Source: Oceanobacillus iheyensis HTE831
GTDB lineage: Bacteria; Bacillota; Bacilli; Bacillales; Amphibacillaceae
Assembly: GCF_000011245.1 (NCBI RefSeq)
Contig: NC_004193.1
Span: 226,501 to 290,500, forward strand
Direction of reading: 5' to 3'
DNA: 64,000 nt
In this document: positions 6,462-14,979 of the stretch, in pieces
How the letters are laid out: each line of letters starts with the position of its first letter
Position numbering within the stretch: position 1 is the first letter of the stretch
Program-made: the position numbers and the translations under genes
The notes under the pieces: generated by a model
What the model saw: only the letters and a program-made list of their open reading frames with translations
Database searches by the model: none
Told to the model about the DNA's origin: nothing

Positions 6462-9400
6462 ATGAGTGAATTATTCATTTTTGATCAAAATGATCATTTA
6501 AAAACTATTATTTCAGAAGATACAGGTTTACTTCAAACTCGTTTCAGAGAGGAAGTTAATAAAATTCCGGATACACCATTTCAATTTGAAGTTGAAGCGA
6601 ACGAAGGCATAACGAGATATATAAAAGAAGAAAATCAAGTCGTATTTCGTGATCAGAACGGTGATTATCGTTTATTTACTATAAAAGAGATAGATGATAC
6701 TACAGAAATGGGAGTCTCCATTACTACTGCGACTTGTTCTTCTGCAATTATGGAACTAAATGAACATATTATAGAAAAGTTGAATCTAAAAAATCAGTCA
6801 CTTACTGTAGCGCTTGAAAAGGTTTTTGAAGATACAAGATGGCAGTTCCAAGTTCATTCTATCACTACTGTTGCTAATTTAGACATTGAATATCAATCTT
6901 CATTAGAAGCTATGTTGATGATTGCTAATATATGGGGGATTGAATTTAAAGATACTATAAGTATTGATGAAAATAATAAGATTACTAGAAATATATCATT
7001 TCAGTATCGCCTAGGTGAAGATAATGGGCTTAGGTTCGAAATAGACTATAATGCTACCAATGTGAATCGGACCATTATTAGCTATCCGAAAACTGCCCTT
7101 TATGGACAAGGGGGAACGGTAGATGAGAAGATCATTGACTTTTCTAATGTAGAATGGAAAGTTGAAAAAGGTAATCCTGTCGATAAACCTATAGGTCAAA
7201 AGTGGGTAGGTGACCCACATGCTCTTAGTGAGTACGGTTTAGATAAAGATGGTATATTAATGCATAGACAAGGTGTTTTTAATGATACTGAAATTGAAAA
7301 TCCTGAAGAATTGTTAGAAAAAACATGGGAAGCATTAATTCTAGTCCAACAACCAGAAGTGAATTATCAACTTAATGTAGACACTGCTGATGAATCCATC
7401 CGATTGGGCGATACCGCTATATGTATTGATCGTAATTTTGCAAGACCAATTGAAATACAAACAAGAATCATTGCTTTGGAATACGATGTCATTAGTCCTT
7501 CGAATACGGTTCAAATTGAAATGGGACAATTTTTAAACTTATACGATGACAGAATTGATAAAGTTATTGAAGATATAGACAGAAATCGAGAAAAGTGGGA
7601 AAGTGTTGGTACGATATCCAAAGATAGCTATCCAGATAATAAACCATCACCTCCAACGAATGTGGAAGCTTATGGAGCATTTAAGACTATTCAAATATAT
7701 TGGGATTATACAGATGAAATATATGTTGACGCTTATGAGGTATATGGCTCACAAGTAAAAGAATTTGAACCAGATTCTCAACATTTATTGTGGAAAGGGA
7801 GTGTTTCTGCCTTTTCTCATATAGTTGAGACAGATCAGAAATGGTACTATTACGTTCGGGCTATTAATCATCATGGTACTGCTAGTGATTGGTCAGAACA
7901 AACGGAAGCAATCACGCATCGAGTAATTAGTGAAGATATACTATTTGGTGAAGGGCTAGCAGAAAGGATGCGTGAACTCCATAATATTAGTGATATTATC
8001 GGAGCTGGTGGAGTAAGTTTTGAACAGATATCCCAAGAAGCTAAAAATCTTGTTACTCAACAAGCAAAGCAATATACAGACAGTGAAATTACTCAAACTC
8101 GTGATGAAGTAATGGCGAATGTAAGTAACTTATCGAATGACTTGGAATATGTAGAAGGTCAACTAGTGGATAAAGTGAATATTAATGATGTTTATACGAT
8201 TTCCGACATTGACAATATGATAAGTAATAAAGTGAGTTTAACGAGATATGAAACAGATCATGAGGGTGTTGTACAAGATTTAGAGCAACACTTTTCACTT
8301 ATTGAACAAAATGAAATAGAAATTCGAAATAGAGTAGAGCAAACTATATTTAACAATGAGACTGGCGTTCTTAGGCAGTCTATTAGTGATGTGCAGCAAT
8401 TAGCAGAAGGTATCGAAACAACAGTATCTAGTATTGAATTGGATGTAGCTGATAATCAGAATCGATTGAATCAAGCAGAATCGACTATTAGTCAATTATC
8501 AAATGAAATTGATTTGAAAGTAGACGTAGATAATATAGTTTCACAAATTAACCTCAGTCAAGAAGGAGTAAAAATAAAAGGTAATCTTATACATCTTGAC
8601 GGTACCACATTAATTAATAATGGGGTTATCCAGAATGCTCATATTGCTAATGGAACTATTGAAAGAGCAAAACTCGGTACTGCTGTAATTGGTACTGGCC
8701 AAATTGAAAATGGTGCAATTACAAATGCAAAAATAGCTAATGCAACGATAGATAGTGCAAAAATAGCTAATATATCTGCTACAAAGATAACATCAGGGGA
8801 ATTGAATGCAAATAATGTGCAAATTATGGGTGGAAGCGGTAATGATTATACAAGAATTCAAGGTAATTTATTAGAATCTAGAGGTAAGCATCAGAGAACT
8901 TGGAGAGATACAACGGTAACACATGATATTAAATTAAGGTTGGAAAATGGGTACTTTAGGGCGCGTAACGATACAGAAAATTGGTCACTGTATTTTAGTG
9001 ACTGGGGGATTTCTACTTATGCTGATGCTTATGGAGACGATAAAGATGCATCTGGATTTATCGAATTTCACAGTGCTGAATATTCTCCCACTAAGTCTAA
9101 ATCAGGACTTACTTTATATTCCATGGCAGGAAATATAGGATTAAGAACTGATAAGGGAAGTATACATTTGGATCCTAACAATCTTGTAATAGTAACAGGA
9201 ACGAGTTTGAGATCAGCAGTTATTGGAGTACCTGATGATGTTGGACAGAATTTATATCTTGGAGTAAGTGGTACTGACAATGGAGAAGTCAGGGTTACGA
9301 ATAAATTATTCTACAATAATGGGAACCCGAGTTATTATCCAATTCGAGCATCCTCATTTAAAGATCCAAGTGGAAAAACTGCATATATTAATGGTTCTGG

Positions 9401-9836
9401 GGGAGGAACTTTAAGTTCCGGAAGATATTTAAGTGCTGGTGGTTTACGTACAAATGCAACCAATCTATATCTGGGGGTACCGAGTGGAAGTGCTGACGGA
9501 AAAGTTAGGGTTACAAATAATAATGGATACAATAGTGGCAAGGGGATTGGGTATAGGCCAATACAGGCTTCTAAGTTTGAGACAGCTTCCAGTATTGTGC
9601 ATAAGACTAATATTGAGGAGTTTAAGGGCAATGCATTAAAAGTTATTGAAGGTCTTAATGTAGTTAATTATGATTTTAAAGAAGATATTGAAAATAATAT
9701 TCTTAATAATAGACAAATTGGACTTATAGCCGAACATAGTCCTAAGGTAGCTACAAATGATTTCTCCGCTATAGATATTTATAGCTTATTAATGTACTGT
9801 GTAAAAGCAATTCAAGAATTAAATCAGAAAATGTGA
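6462..9836 (+). CDS. Tail tip/tail-associated protein (Tal) with FN3-like, coiled-coil and S74-type chaperone domains
   Basis: 1124 residues. Residues 1-370 resemble the Tal/prophage tail endopeptidase N-terminal module that forms the tail tip. Residues of about 395-485 look like a fibronectin type III domain (PSPPTNVEAYGAFKTIQIYW). Residues 500-690 are helical and coiled-coil-like. Residues 700-780 carry IENGAITNAKIANATIDSAK repeats of a trimeric fibre. The last 90 residues (TASSIVHKTNIEEF to the end) resemble the peptidase S74 intramolecular chaperone, with Ser and Lys placed for self-cleavage. It is likely a trimeric receptor-binding fibre fused to the tip. The domain limits are estimates. 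Confidence 0.8.
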   Translation: MSELFIFDQNDHLKTIISEDTGLLQTRFREEVNKIPDTPFQFEVEANEGITRYIKEENQVVFRDQNGDYRLFTIKEIDDTTEMGVSITTATCSSAIMELNEHIIEKLNLKNQSLTVALEKVFEDTRWQFQVHSITTVANLDIEYQSSLEAMLMIANIWGIEFKDTISIDENNKITRNISFQYRLGEDNGLRFEIDYNATNVNRTIISYPKTALYGQGGTVDEKIIDFSNVEWKVEKGNPVDKPIGQKWVGDPHALSEYGLDKDGILMHRQGVFNDTEIENPEELLEKTWEALILVQQPEVNYQLNVDTADESIRLGDTAICIDRNFARPIEIQTRIIALEYDVISPSNTVQIEMGQFLNLYDDRIDKVIEDIDRNREKWESVGTISKDSYPDNKPSPPTNVEAYGAFKTIQIYWDYTDEIYVDAYEVYGSQVKEFEPDSQHLLWKGSVSAFSHIVETDQKWYYYVRAINHHGTASDWSEQTEAITHRVISEDILFGEGLAERMRELHNISDIIGAGGVSFEQISQEAKNLVTQQAKQYTDSEITQTRDEVMANVSNLSNDLEYVEGQLVDKVNINDVYTISDIDNMISNKVSLTRYETDHEGVVQDLEQHFSLIEQNEIEIRNRVEQTIFNNETGVLRQSISDVQQLAEGIETTVSSIELDVADNQNRLNQAESTISQLSNEIDLKVDVDNIVSQINLSQEGVKIKGNLIHLDGTTLINNGVIQNAHIANGTIERAKLGTAVIGTGQIENGAITNAKIANATIDSAKIANISATKITSGELNANNVQIMGGSGNDYTRIQGNLLESRGKHQRTWRDTTVTHDIKLRLENGYFRARNDTENWSLYFSDWGISTYADAYGDDKDASGFIEFHSAEYSPTKSKSGLTLYSMAGNIGLRTDKGSIHLDPNNLVIVTGTSLRSAVIGVPDDVGQNLYLGVSGTDNGEVRVTNKLFYNNGNPSYYPIRASSFKDPSGKTAYINGSGGGTLSSGRYLSAGGLRTNATNLYLGVPSGSADGKVRVTNNNGYNSGKGIGYRPIQASKFETASSIVHKTNIEEFKGNALKVIEGLNVVNYDFKEDIENNILNNRQIGLIAEHSPKVATNDFSAIDIYSLLMYCVKAIQELNQKM

Positions 9837-9875
9837 GATTGATTTTATAATAAAATATATTTGGAGTTGATTTTG

Positions 9876-10319
9876 ATGTTAAGAATACAGAATAAGTATC
9901 TAAAAGGAACAGCGGAATTTCTTCAGAATAATTTATCATTAAAAGGTAAACAAAATATACATCGTATGCGACTAGTAAATGCCATGCTTGCTCATAACGA
10001 AAAAATTGCTGAAGAAGAACTTACTCTAATTAAAGAATACGCAGAAAAAAATGACGATGGAGAAATTATTAAGAGTGAATCAGATAGTGTGTTAATTAGT
10101 GATATGAATGCATTTAATCAACAATATAAAGATCTATTAGAAGAGTTTTATATATTGAACGACCCTAACTTAGAAGAGGCGATTCTTACAATAGCTGATT
10201 CTCTAAATAATTATGAAGAGTCATTATCGGGCAAAGAAGCCGAGATGCATTATTATTTATATAATGCTTTTAATGGAGAAATAAGTGGATTTAATGAGGA
10301 GGTTGCTTCTATTGAGTGA
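9876..10319 (+). CDS. Small phage tail-region protein (resembles DUF1617)
   Basis: 147 residues from the ATG at 9876; GGAG lies 9 bases before it, and the in-frame TTG at 9861 overlaps that site. Mostly helical and acidic. The segment NLSLKGKQNIHRMRLVNAML followed by IAEEELTLIKEYAEKNDDGE resembles the DUF1617 proteins found after tail fibre genes in Listeria and Bacillus phages. The role in that family is unknown; a fibre-associated or assembly role is an inference from position. The gene overlaps the next one by 8 bases, so the two are probably translated together. Confidence 0.6.
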   Translation: MLRIQNKYLKGTAEFLQNNLSLKGKQNIHRMRLVNAMLAHNEKIAEEELTLIKEYAEKNDDGEIIKSESDSVLISDMNAFNQQYKDLLEEFYILNDPNLEEAILTIADSLNNYEESLSGKEAEMHYYLYNAFNGEISGFNEEVASIE

Positions 10320-11871
10320 AATATATGAAAAGATTAAAGGTACAGCGGAAGAAATAAGAAATTATTTTATTGCTACTAGCCACCCTAGCATCATTGGAGA
10401 TGGTATTAATGATGATACATTGGGAATTCAAGAACTATTAAATTATGCTAAAACATCTGAAGGGATTAGAATTGTTTTTCCTCCTGGCCACTACAGACTT
10501 ACTGCACCTTTGAGGATATATAGTAATACTTTTATCGATGCGCAAAAAGGTGTGTATTTTAGTAAAGAGCACAACGGAGCTATATTGCTGAACTTGTTAT
10601 CCACTGATGAAATGGAAGAGTACGGTGGAAATAGTAATATTACGATTAAAGGCGGCGAATGGAATGCGAATTATCCTAACTATACTGGAGGAACAAGTTT
10701 TGTTCTTGCTCATGCTAAGGGAATTCTTATAGAAGATGTTTCTCTGTTGAACCATGGAGGAGGTCACGCAATTGAATTTAACGCTATTTGTAATGGTATG
10801 GTATGGAACAGTAGGTTCTTAGGATTTGATGATCTAAATGGAAGCAGAACATACTCTGAAGCTATACAATTAGATTTGGCAAAGAGTCGAGGGGTTTTTC
10901 CTTGGGGAGGATCGAGTTATGATCATACTCCATGTAAGAACATTATAATCGAAAACAACTTATTTGATCGCTCCAATCAATTGGGAGGATGGGGGAGAGC
11001 GGTAGGTTCGCATTCTGCTACCTATGGTAAATGGCATGAAAATGTAATTATAAAAAATAATATAGTTAATAATTGTCTGCAGTGGGCGTTTAGAGCCTAC
11101 TCTTGGAGAGATGTATTTATTGAAGGAAATAAAATCTATAACTGTGGTGGAGGTATAGGTTTAGATTTAAATAACGCAGATGACGAAGATAGTCACGATG
11201 AAGATGGTAATTATACTGGTAAAAGTAATCATTGTGAAAGATTTTCAGTGAAAGGAAATTTAATTGATGGTGGTGGTGGATATGCGTCAGCAATTAGTGC
11301 TGACGGTAATGCCACTGCTAGGATTCGAGCAGTAACTATACAAAGTAATTCAGTGAATAATTACAACAATAGAGCAGTGTATTTACGACTGTTGGATGAG
11401 GTATTAATTAATAATAATATTTTTAATAATATTTCTGGCAACGGACTAACGTTGAGTGAAACGTGGATGGTTACAGTTAGTGGAAATTTGTTTAGATCAA
11501 TAAGATTAAATGGAATTACGTGTTTTACAGGAAATAGAGCAATAATTATTTCGAGTAATAATTTTAATTATGTGCGAGAGCATGGCGTATGGGTAAGTGG
11601 CAGTGATTCGGTAAGTATAAGTTGTAATAACTTTATTGGCATAGGATATCTGGAAAAAGGTTCTACATTTCAAGGGATTCGTATAACTTCAGGTTCCGAT
11701 CGGATTACAGTAACTGGTAATACATTTAGACAATGGAGTGATACCTACGCAATGAATTTTGCCATTTATGTTACATCTACGGTAACGGAATCTATATTGT
11801 CTGTTAACAATATGGCGGGTATTCGGATGCAAATTCCTGCCGGTATATTCGAATATGGAAATTTAAATTAA
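10312..11871 (+). CDS. Tailspike-like right-handed beta-helix protein
   Basis: 519 residues from the TTG at 10312, chosen because AGGAGG at 10297-10302 lies 9 bases before it and the longer reading would place the start upstream of that site. Residues of about 25-75 (HPSIIGDGINDDTLGIQELL and FPPGHYRLTAPLRI) are the entry of the pectate-lyase-like phage tailspike fold. Most of the rest is a parallel beta-helix with recurring N-N and G-N-x-F turns (IIENNLFDRS, VSGNLFRSI, VTGNTFRQW). Such proteins bind or cut surface polysaccharide. It is probably the host-range determinant of the particle, working beside the long Tal fibre. Confidence 0.8.
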   Translation: MSEIYEKIKGTAEEIRNYFIATSHPSIIGDGINDDTLGIQELLNYAKTSEGIRIVFPPGHYRLTAPLRIYSNTFIDAQKGVYFSKEHNGAILLNLLSTDEMEEYGGNSNITIKGGEWNANYPNYTGGTSFVLAHAKGILIEDVSLLNHGGGHAIEFNAICNGMVWNSRFLGFDDLNGSRTYSEAIQLDLAKSRGVFPWGGSSYDHTPCKNIIIENNLFDRSNQLGGWGRAVGSHSATYGKWHENVIIKNNIVNNCLQWAFRAYSWRDVFIEGNKIYNCGGGIGLDLNNADDEDSHDEDGNYTGKSNHCERFSVKGNLIDGGGGYASAISADGNATARIRAVTIQSNSVNNYNNRAVYLRLLDEVLINNNIFNNISGNGLTLSETWMVTVSGNLFRSIRLNGITCFTGNRAIIISSNNFNYVREHGVWVSGSDSVSISCNNFIGIGYLEKGSTFQGIRITSGSDRITVTGNTFRQWSDTYAMNFAIYVTSTVTESILSVNNMAGIRMQIPAGIFEYGNLN

Positions 11872-11951
11872 GATAAATGTTAATTACCATAAAAGAGTAG
11901 AAGCGATATAAACATCGTCAAACTGTTAGTTTATGAAGATAGGGGGTAAGA

Positions 11952-12221
11952 ATGCTTTATAAAGAGGTGGAGCCTATGAGTAAAAAGCAACAAGATATAT
12001 TGGAAATAGAAAACGATATAAAAAAATTAAAAGATGATGTTAATAAATTACAAATGAACGATGCTAAACAAGACGAAAAAATCGTTAATCTACAATCGAC
12101 TCTAGCTTCTATACAGGATGATACAAAATGGATTCGGCGTATGATCACAAAAGCAATTGTTACCGCAGTTATTACAGGAATAATTAGCGGAGCAATTGCT
12201 TTGTTTTTAGCAAAATTTTAG
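11952..12221 (+). CDS. xhlA: XhlA-family membrane-associated lysis protein
   Basis: 89 residues from the ATG at 11952 (preceded by AGGGGG) or 81 from the ATG at 11976 (preceded by AGGTGG); both starts are well placed. The N-terminal 55 residues are a coiled coil (IKKLKDDVNKLQMNDAKQDE) and the last 24 a transmembrane segment. This is the layout of haemolysin XhlA of PBSX, which works with the holin XhlB in lysis. The holin gene follows after 14 bases. Confidence 0.8.
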   Translation: MLYKEVEPMSKKQQDILEIENDIKKLKDDVNKLQMNDAKQDEKIVNLQSTLASIQDDTKWIRRMITKAIVTAVITGIISGAIALFLAKF

Positions 12222-12235
12222 GTGGGGTGATATGA

Positions 12236-12469
12236 ATGGATAAAGCAACTGTTACACGAACACTCGTATTGTTTATTGCGTTAATCAATCAAATTTTAGT
12301 TACGTTTGATCTTAATCCGATCCCAGGTAATGAAACAATTTGGTATGAAATCATTACAACTATATTAGTGTTTGGAGCTGCTACATGGTCTTGGTTCAAA
12401 AACAACTACATTACCTTACGAGGTAGGAAGCAAAAAGATATCCTCAAGGAACACCACTTAACTGGTTAA
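12236..12469 (+). CDS. xhlB: Holin, SPP1/XhlB family
   Basis: 77 residues with two transmembrane segments (about 8-26 and 38-56) and the family-typical end WFKNNYITLRGRKQKDILKE. The ribosome binding site is GGTGGGG. As in PBSX it follows xhlA and precedes the amidase. It would open the cell membrane and so release the amidase and the tailocin particles. Confidence 0.85.
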   Translation: MDKATVTRTLVLFIALINQILVTFDLNPIPGNETIWYEIITTILVFGAATWSWFKNNYITLRGRKQKDILKEHHLTG

Positions 12470-12504
12470 AAAAGAAGCGATCAAAAAATGATTGCTTCTT
12501 TTTT
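12469..12504 (+). terminator. Terminator between holin and endolysin genes
   Basis: AAGAAGCGATC and GATTGCTTCTT form a stem followed by a T run. It separates the holin from the amidase gene, so endolysin expression depends on read-through or on a promoter I could not place. Confidence 0.7.
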
Positions 12505-12536
12505 ATATAAAAATTCATGAAAAAGGGGAGATTTTA

Positions 12537-13388
12537 ATGGTAAATATTTATTTAGATCCAGGACATGGTGGAAATGATCCAGGTGCAGTTGGAAATGGGC
12601 TTCAAGAAAAGAATGTTACGTTAGCCATTGCCTTAAAGGTGAGAAATTACCTCAATACCAATTATAGCGGACACTCCATTCGAATGAGTAGAACGACAGA
12701 TACAGCTGTTTCTTTAGCTCAACGTACAAATGATGCAAATAATTGGGGAGCGGATTATTTTGTATCGATTCATATTAATGCTGGTGGTGGTACAGGATAT
12801 GAAGATTATATCCATAGTAATCTTTCGGATAGTTCAACAATAGCGCAATATCGAAATGTAATGCATGAAGAAATTATGAAGCAGGTAGATTATAGAGATA
12901 GAGGGAAGAAAAAAGCGAATTTCCATGTATTGCGTGAGTCTGCTATGCCATCTATCTTAACAGAGAACGGCTTTATTGATACGGTAGCAGATGCAAATAA
13001 ATTAAAATCAGATGCTTATTTGAATCGCATTGCATTAGGTCATGCCAATGGAATTGCTCGTGTATTTAATCTCCCGTCTGCTGGTGGACAAGATACCTAT
13101 ACGGTCCAACCTGGAGATACACTATGGAGTATTTCACAAGCATTCGATATGACTGTACAAGAACTAAAAGACCTAAATGGTTTAACCGATGATACAATCT
13201 ATCCTGGACAAGTTCTTATCGTCAGCGGTAACGGTTTTGAGCAAGGGCCGGTGTATCATATTGTCCAAGCTGGAGAGACTTTATGGGGGATTGCTCAAGA
13301 ATACGAAACAACTGTAGAAGCAATTAAGTCTTTAAATGGTTTAACCAGTGATACGATCCAACCTGGTCAACGTTTACAAGTGAAGTAA
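12537..13388 (+). CDS. N-acetylmuramoyl-L-alanine amidase with two LysM domains (endolysin)
   Basis: 283 residues from the ATG at 12537, with AAAGGGGAG before it. Residues 1-180 are an Amidase_3 domain: DPGHGG with the first zinc His, a Glu in GLQEKN, SIHINAG with the second His, and TENGFID with the catalytic Glu. Two LysM repeats follow, [16 protein letters not shown] and [17 protein letters not shown]. It cuts the amide bond between MurNAc and L-Ala of peptidoglycan. No signal peptide is seen, so it needs the holin to reach the wall. Confidence 0.9.
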   Translation: MVNIYLDPGHGGNDPGAVGNGLQEKNVTLAIALKVRNYLNTNYSGHSIRMSRTTDTAVSLAQRTNDANNWGADYFVSIHINAGGGTGYEDYIHSNLSDSSTIAQYRNVMHEEIMKQVDYRDRGKKKANFHVLRESAMPSILTENGFIDTVADANKLKSDAYLNRIALGHANGIARVFNLPSAGGQDTYTVQPGDTLWSISQAFDMTVQELKDLNGLTDDTIYPGQVLIVSGNGFEQGPVYHIVQAGETLWGIAQEYETTVEAIKSLNGLTSDTIQPGQRLQVK

Positions 13389-13407
13389 AGATGGATTTAC
13401 AAAAATT

Positions 13408-13436
13408 AGACCCTGCGCAGTAAGCCTGCAGGGTCT
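13408..13436. terminator. Bidirectional terminator between endolysin and zinc lipoprotein genes
   Basis: AGACCCTGC/GCAGGGTCT form a perfect 9-bp stem between two convergent genes. It marks the right border of the tailocin cluster. Confidence 0.75.
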
Positions 13437-13444
13437 ATTCTATA

Positions 13445-14698
13445 TTATTTAGTTAATGCTTTCTCTAATGCCTCGATATTTTTCTCCATTAAGCTAAAGT
13501 AATCCTCACCGTTATCGATGTCCTCTTGCGTGATTGTTTCCATATTTCTAAGTGTAATACTATCTGCACCAATTTCAGATTGAATAATTTCACTTACTTT
13601 ACTACTTACATTATTTTCGAAAGCTACATATTGTAAGCCATGTTCTTCAGCGGCATTGATGATCTGTACCAACTCGGATTGAGAAGGCTCTTGTGTTGGG
13701 GACAGCCCATGTATGCTTATTTGTTCCAAACCATATCGTTCTTCCCAATATCCATATGCAGCATGTGAAACAATTAAGTGATTAAGATCTGCATTGTCAA
13801 ATGTTTGTTGTAAGTCTTGATCAACTTGCTCTAATTGACTTTTTACTTCCTCAAAATTTGCAGTGAAATATTCTTCTTGTTCGGGTTGTAAGTCAATTAA
13901 GGTGTTTTTAATATTTTCAGCTAGTTGAATACTTAATACAGGGTCAATAAATACATGGGGATCTCCTACTCCGCTTTCACCATCATGATTATCAATTAGA
14001 AGCTGAACCGGCTCTGATTCTGCAACAACTTCATTATTGTCATCAGATAAGACGGCTTTTACTTCCACGGATTCATCAAGAGTACCACTATATTGAGCGG
14101 ATGATTGCCCATCGATTTCTGCCCACTCTCCAGAAGAATCGGCACGGGAATACCATTTCCAGTTGTCAACATCGGTATTTTCATCCGTATGTGCTTCTAA
14201 TTCAACTGTATCACCTGAGTGATAGTGATCATTTACACCGTCGATGTGAATGGAAGATGAATTTTCATTATGATGATCATGCTCATGGTCATCACTTTCA
14301 TGTTCGTGAGAAGATTCTTCATCTCCATGATTATGTTCACCTCGTAAGTGCACATTTTCCCCTAAAGGAACGACAGTAACATCTTCATCTGCTAATATTT
14401 CCTCTGCTTTCTCAGCAAAGGGTTCCATACCAACACCGGAATATAGAAATGCATCTTGATCTGCTAATTCTACCAATTCTCTAGAGCTTGGTTCGTATGT
14501 ATGCGCATCTGCGTTCGGTGGATAGATGCTTTCTACATCTACATATTCACCGCCAATTTTTGAGATAAAATCTTCTAAAGCAAATATAGTTGTAGATATC
14601 GTTAATGTATCTTGATTATTCTCGTTATCAGCATCTTCATTTTGACATGCTGATAAAAAAATAAAGGTCGCTAATAATAAAAATAGAACACGTTTCAC
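13445..14698 (-). CDS. Zinc ABC transporter substrate-binding lipoprotein (ZnuA/AdcA type) with an inserted Ig-like domain
   Basis: 417 residues from a GTG at 14698 preceded by GGGAGG. The signal peptide ends in the lipobox LSAC. The cluster A-I solute-binding fold is clear: the first metal-site His lies in PNADAHTYEPS, a His-rich loop with Glu and Asp follows at about residues 125-150, and GDPHVFIDP and VSHAAYGYWEERYGL provide the other ligands. About 90 residues (SIHIDGVNDHYHSGDTVELE to SEPVQLLIDN) that are not part of ZnuA sit between the His-rich loop and GDPH. Their beta-strand pattern with a WKWYSRADSSGEW core looks Ig-like. Overlapping Zur boxes upstream support a zinc role. No permease or ATPase genes adjoin it. 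Confidence 0.85.
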   Translation of the reverse strand: MKRVLFLLLATFIFLSACQNEDADNENNQDTLTISTTIFALEDFISKIGGEYVDVESIYPPNADAHTYEPSSRELVELADQDAFLYSGVGMEPFAEKAEEILADEDVTVVPLGENVHLRGEHNHGDEESSHEHESDDHEHDHHNENSSSIHIDGVNDHYHSGDTVELEAHTDENTDVDNWKWYSRADSSGEWAEIDGQSSAQYSGTLDESVEVKAVLSDDNNEVVAESEPVQLLIDNHDGESGVGDPHVFIDPVLSIQLAENIKNTLIDLQPEQEEYFTANFEEVKSQLEQVDQDLQQTFDNADLNHLIVSHAAYGYWEERYGLEQISIHGLSPTQEPSQSELVQIINAAEEHGLQYVAFENNVSSKVSEIIQSEIGADSITLRNMETITQEDIDNGEDYFSLMEKNIEALEKALTK

Positions 14699-14776
14699 AA
14701 TGTTACCTCCCAATCTGTAATAAGAAATCATAAGTTAATATTCCATATCATTATTAAAATAGTCATTAGAAAACAT

Positions 14777-14810
14777 ACGTAATGATTACGAATCGTAATT
14801 GTTACGATTT
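14777..14810. promoter_or_regulatory. Tandem or overlapping Zur boxes
   Basis: AATCGTAATTGTTACGATT at 14791-14809 is close to the B. subtilis Zur consensus (AATCGTAATNATTACGATT). A second palindrome, CGTAATGATTACG, abuts it on the left. Both lie 80-110 bases upstream of the zinc lipoprotein gene. Zur represses at zinc sufficiency. Confidence 0.8.
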
Positions 14811-14937
14811 AAAATTTACACCTATTTAAGATATATGTCAAGGTCAAACTTTTATATAGAAGAAGTACAATTCTGTTCAAAGGTCATAGATCATGTGATA
14901 GAAGAAGGGTTAAGATTTTACAATATGGATAGATATA

Positions 14938-14968
14938 AAAAAACCGGTAGAAATTATCTACCGGTTTT
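14938..14968 (-). terminator. Terminator of the aldehyde dehydrogenase gene
   Basis: AAACCGGTAGA pairs with TCTACCGGTTT, with a T tract on the minus strand. It lies 12 bases after the stop codon of the aldehyde dehydrogenase gene. Confidence 0.75.
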
Positions 14969-14979
14969 CTAACGTAATA

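Noticed and set aside
476..13388. Reading the tail gene cluster as an intact prophage
   Set aside because: No integrase, replication, terminase, portal, capsid or head-tail joining genes, and no attachment repeats that I could find at its borders.
14101..14379. His-rich plus-strand frame opposite the zinc lipoprotein gene
   Set aside because: It is the complement of the His/Asp/Glu-rich loop of the lipoprotein, which gives a His-rich antisense frame by codon complementarity.
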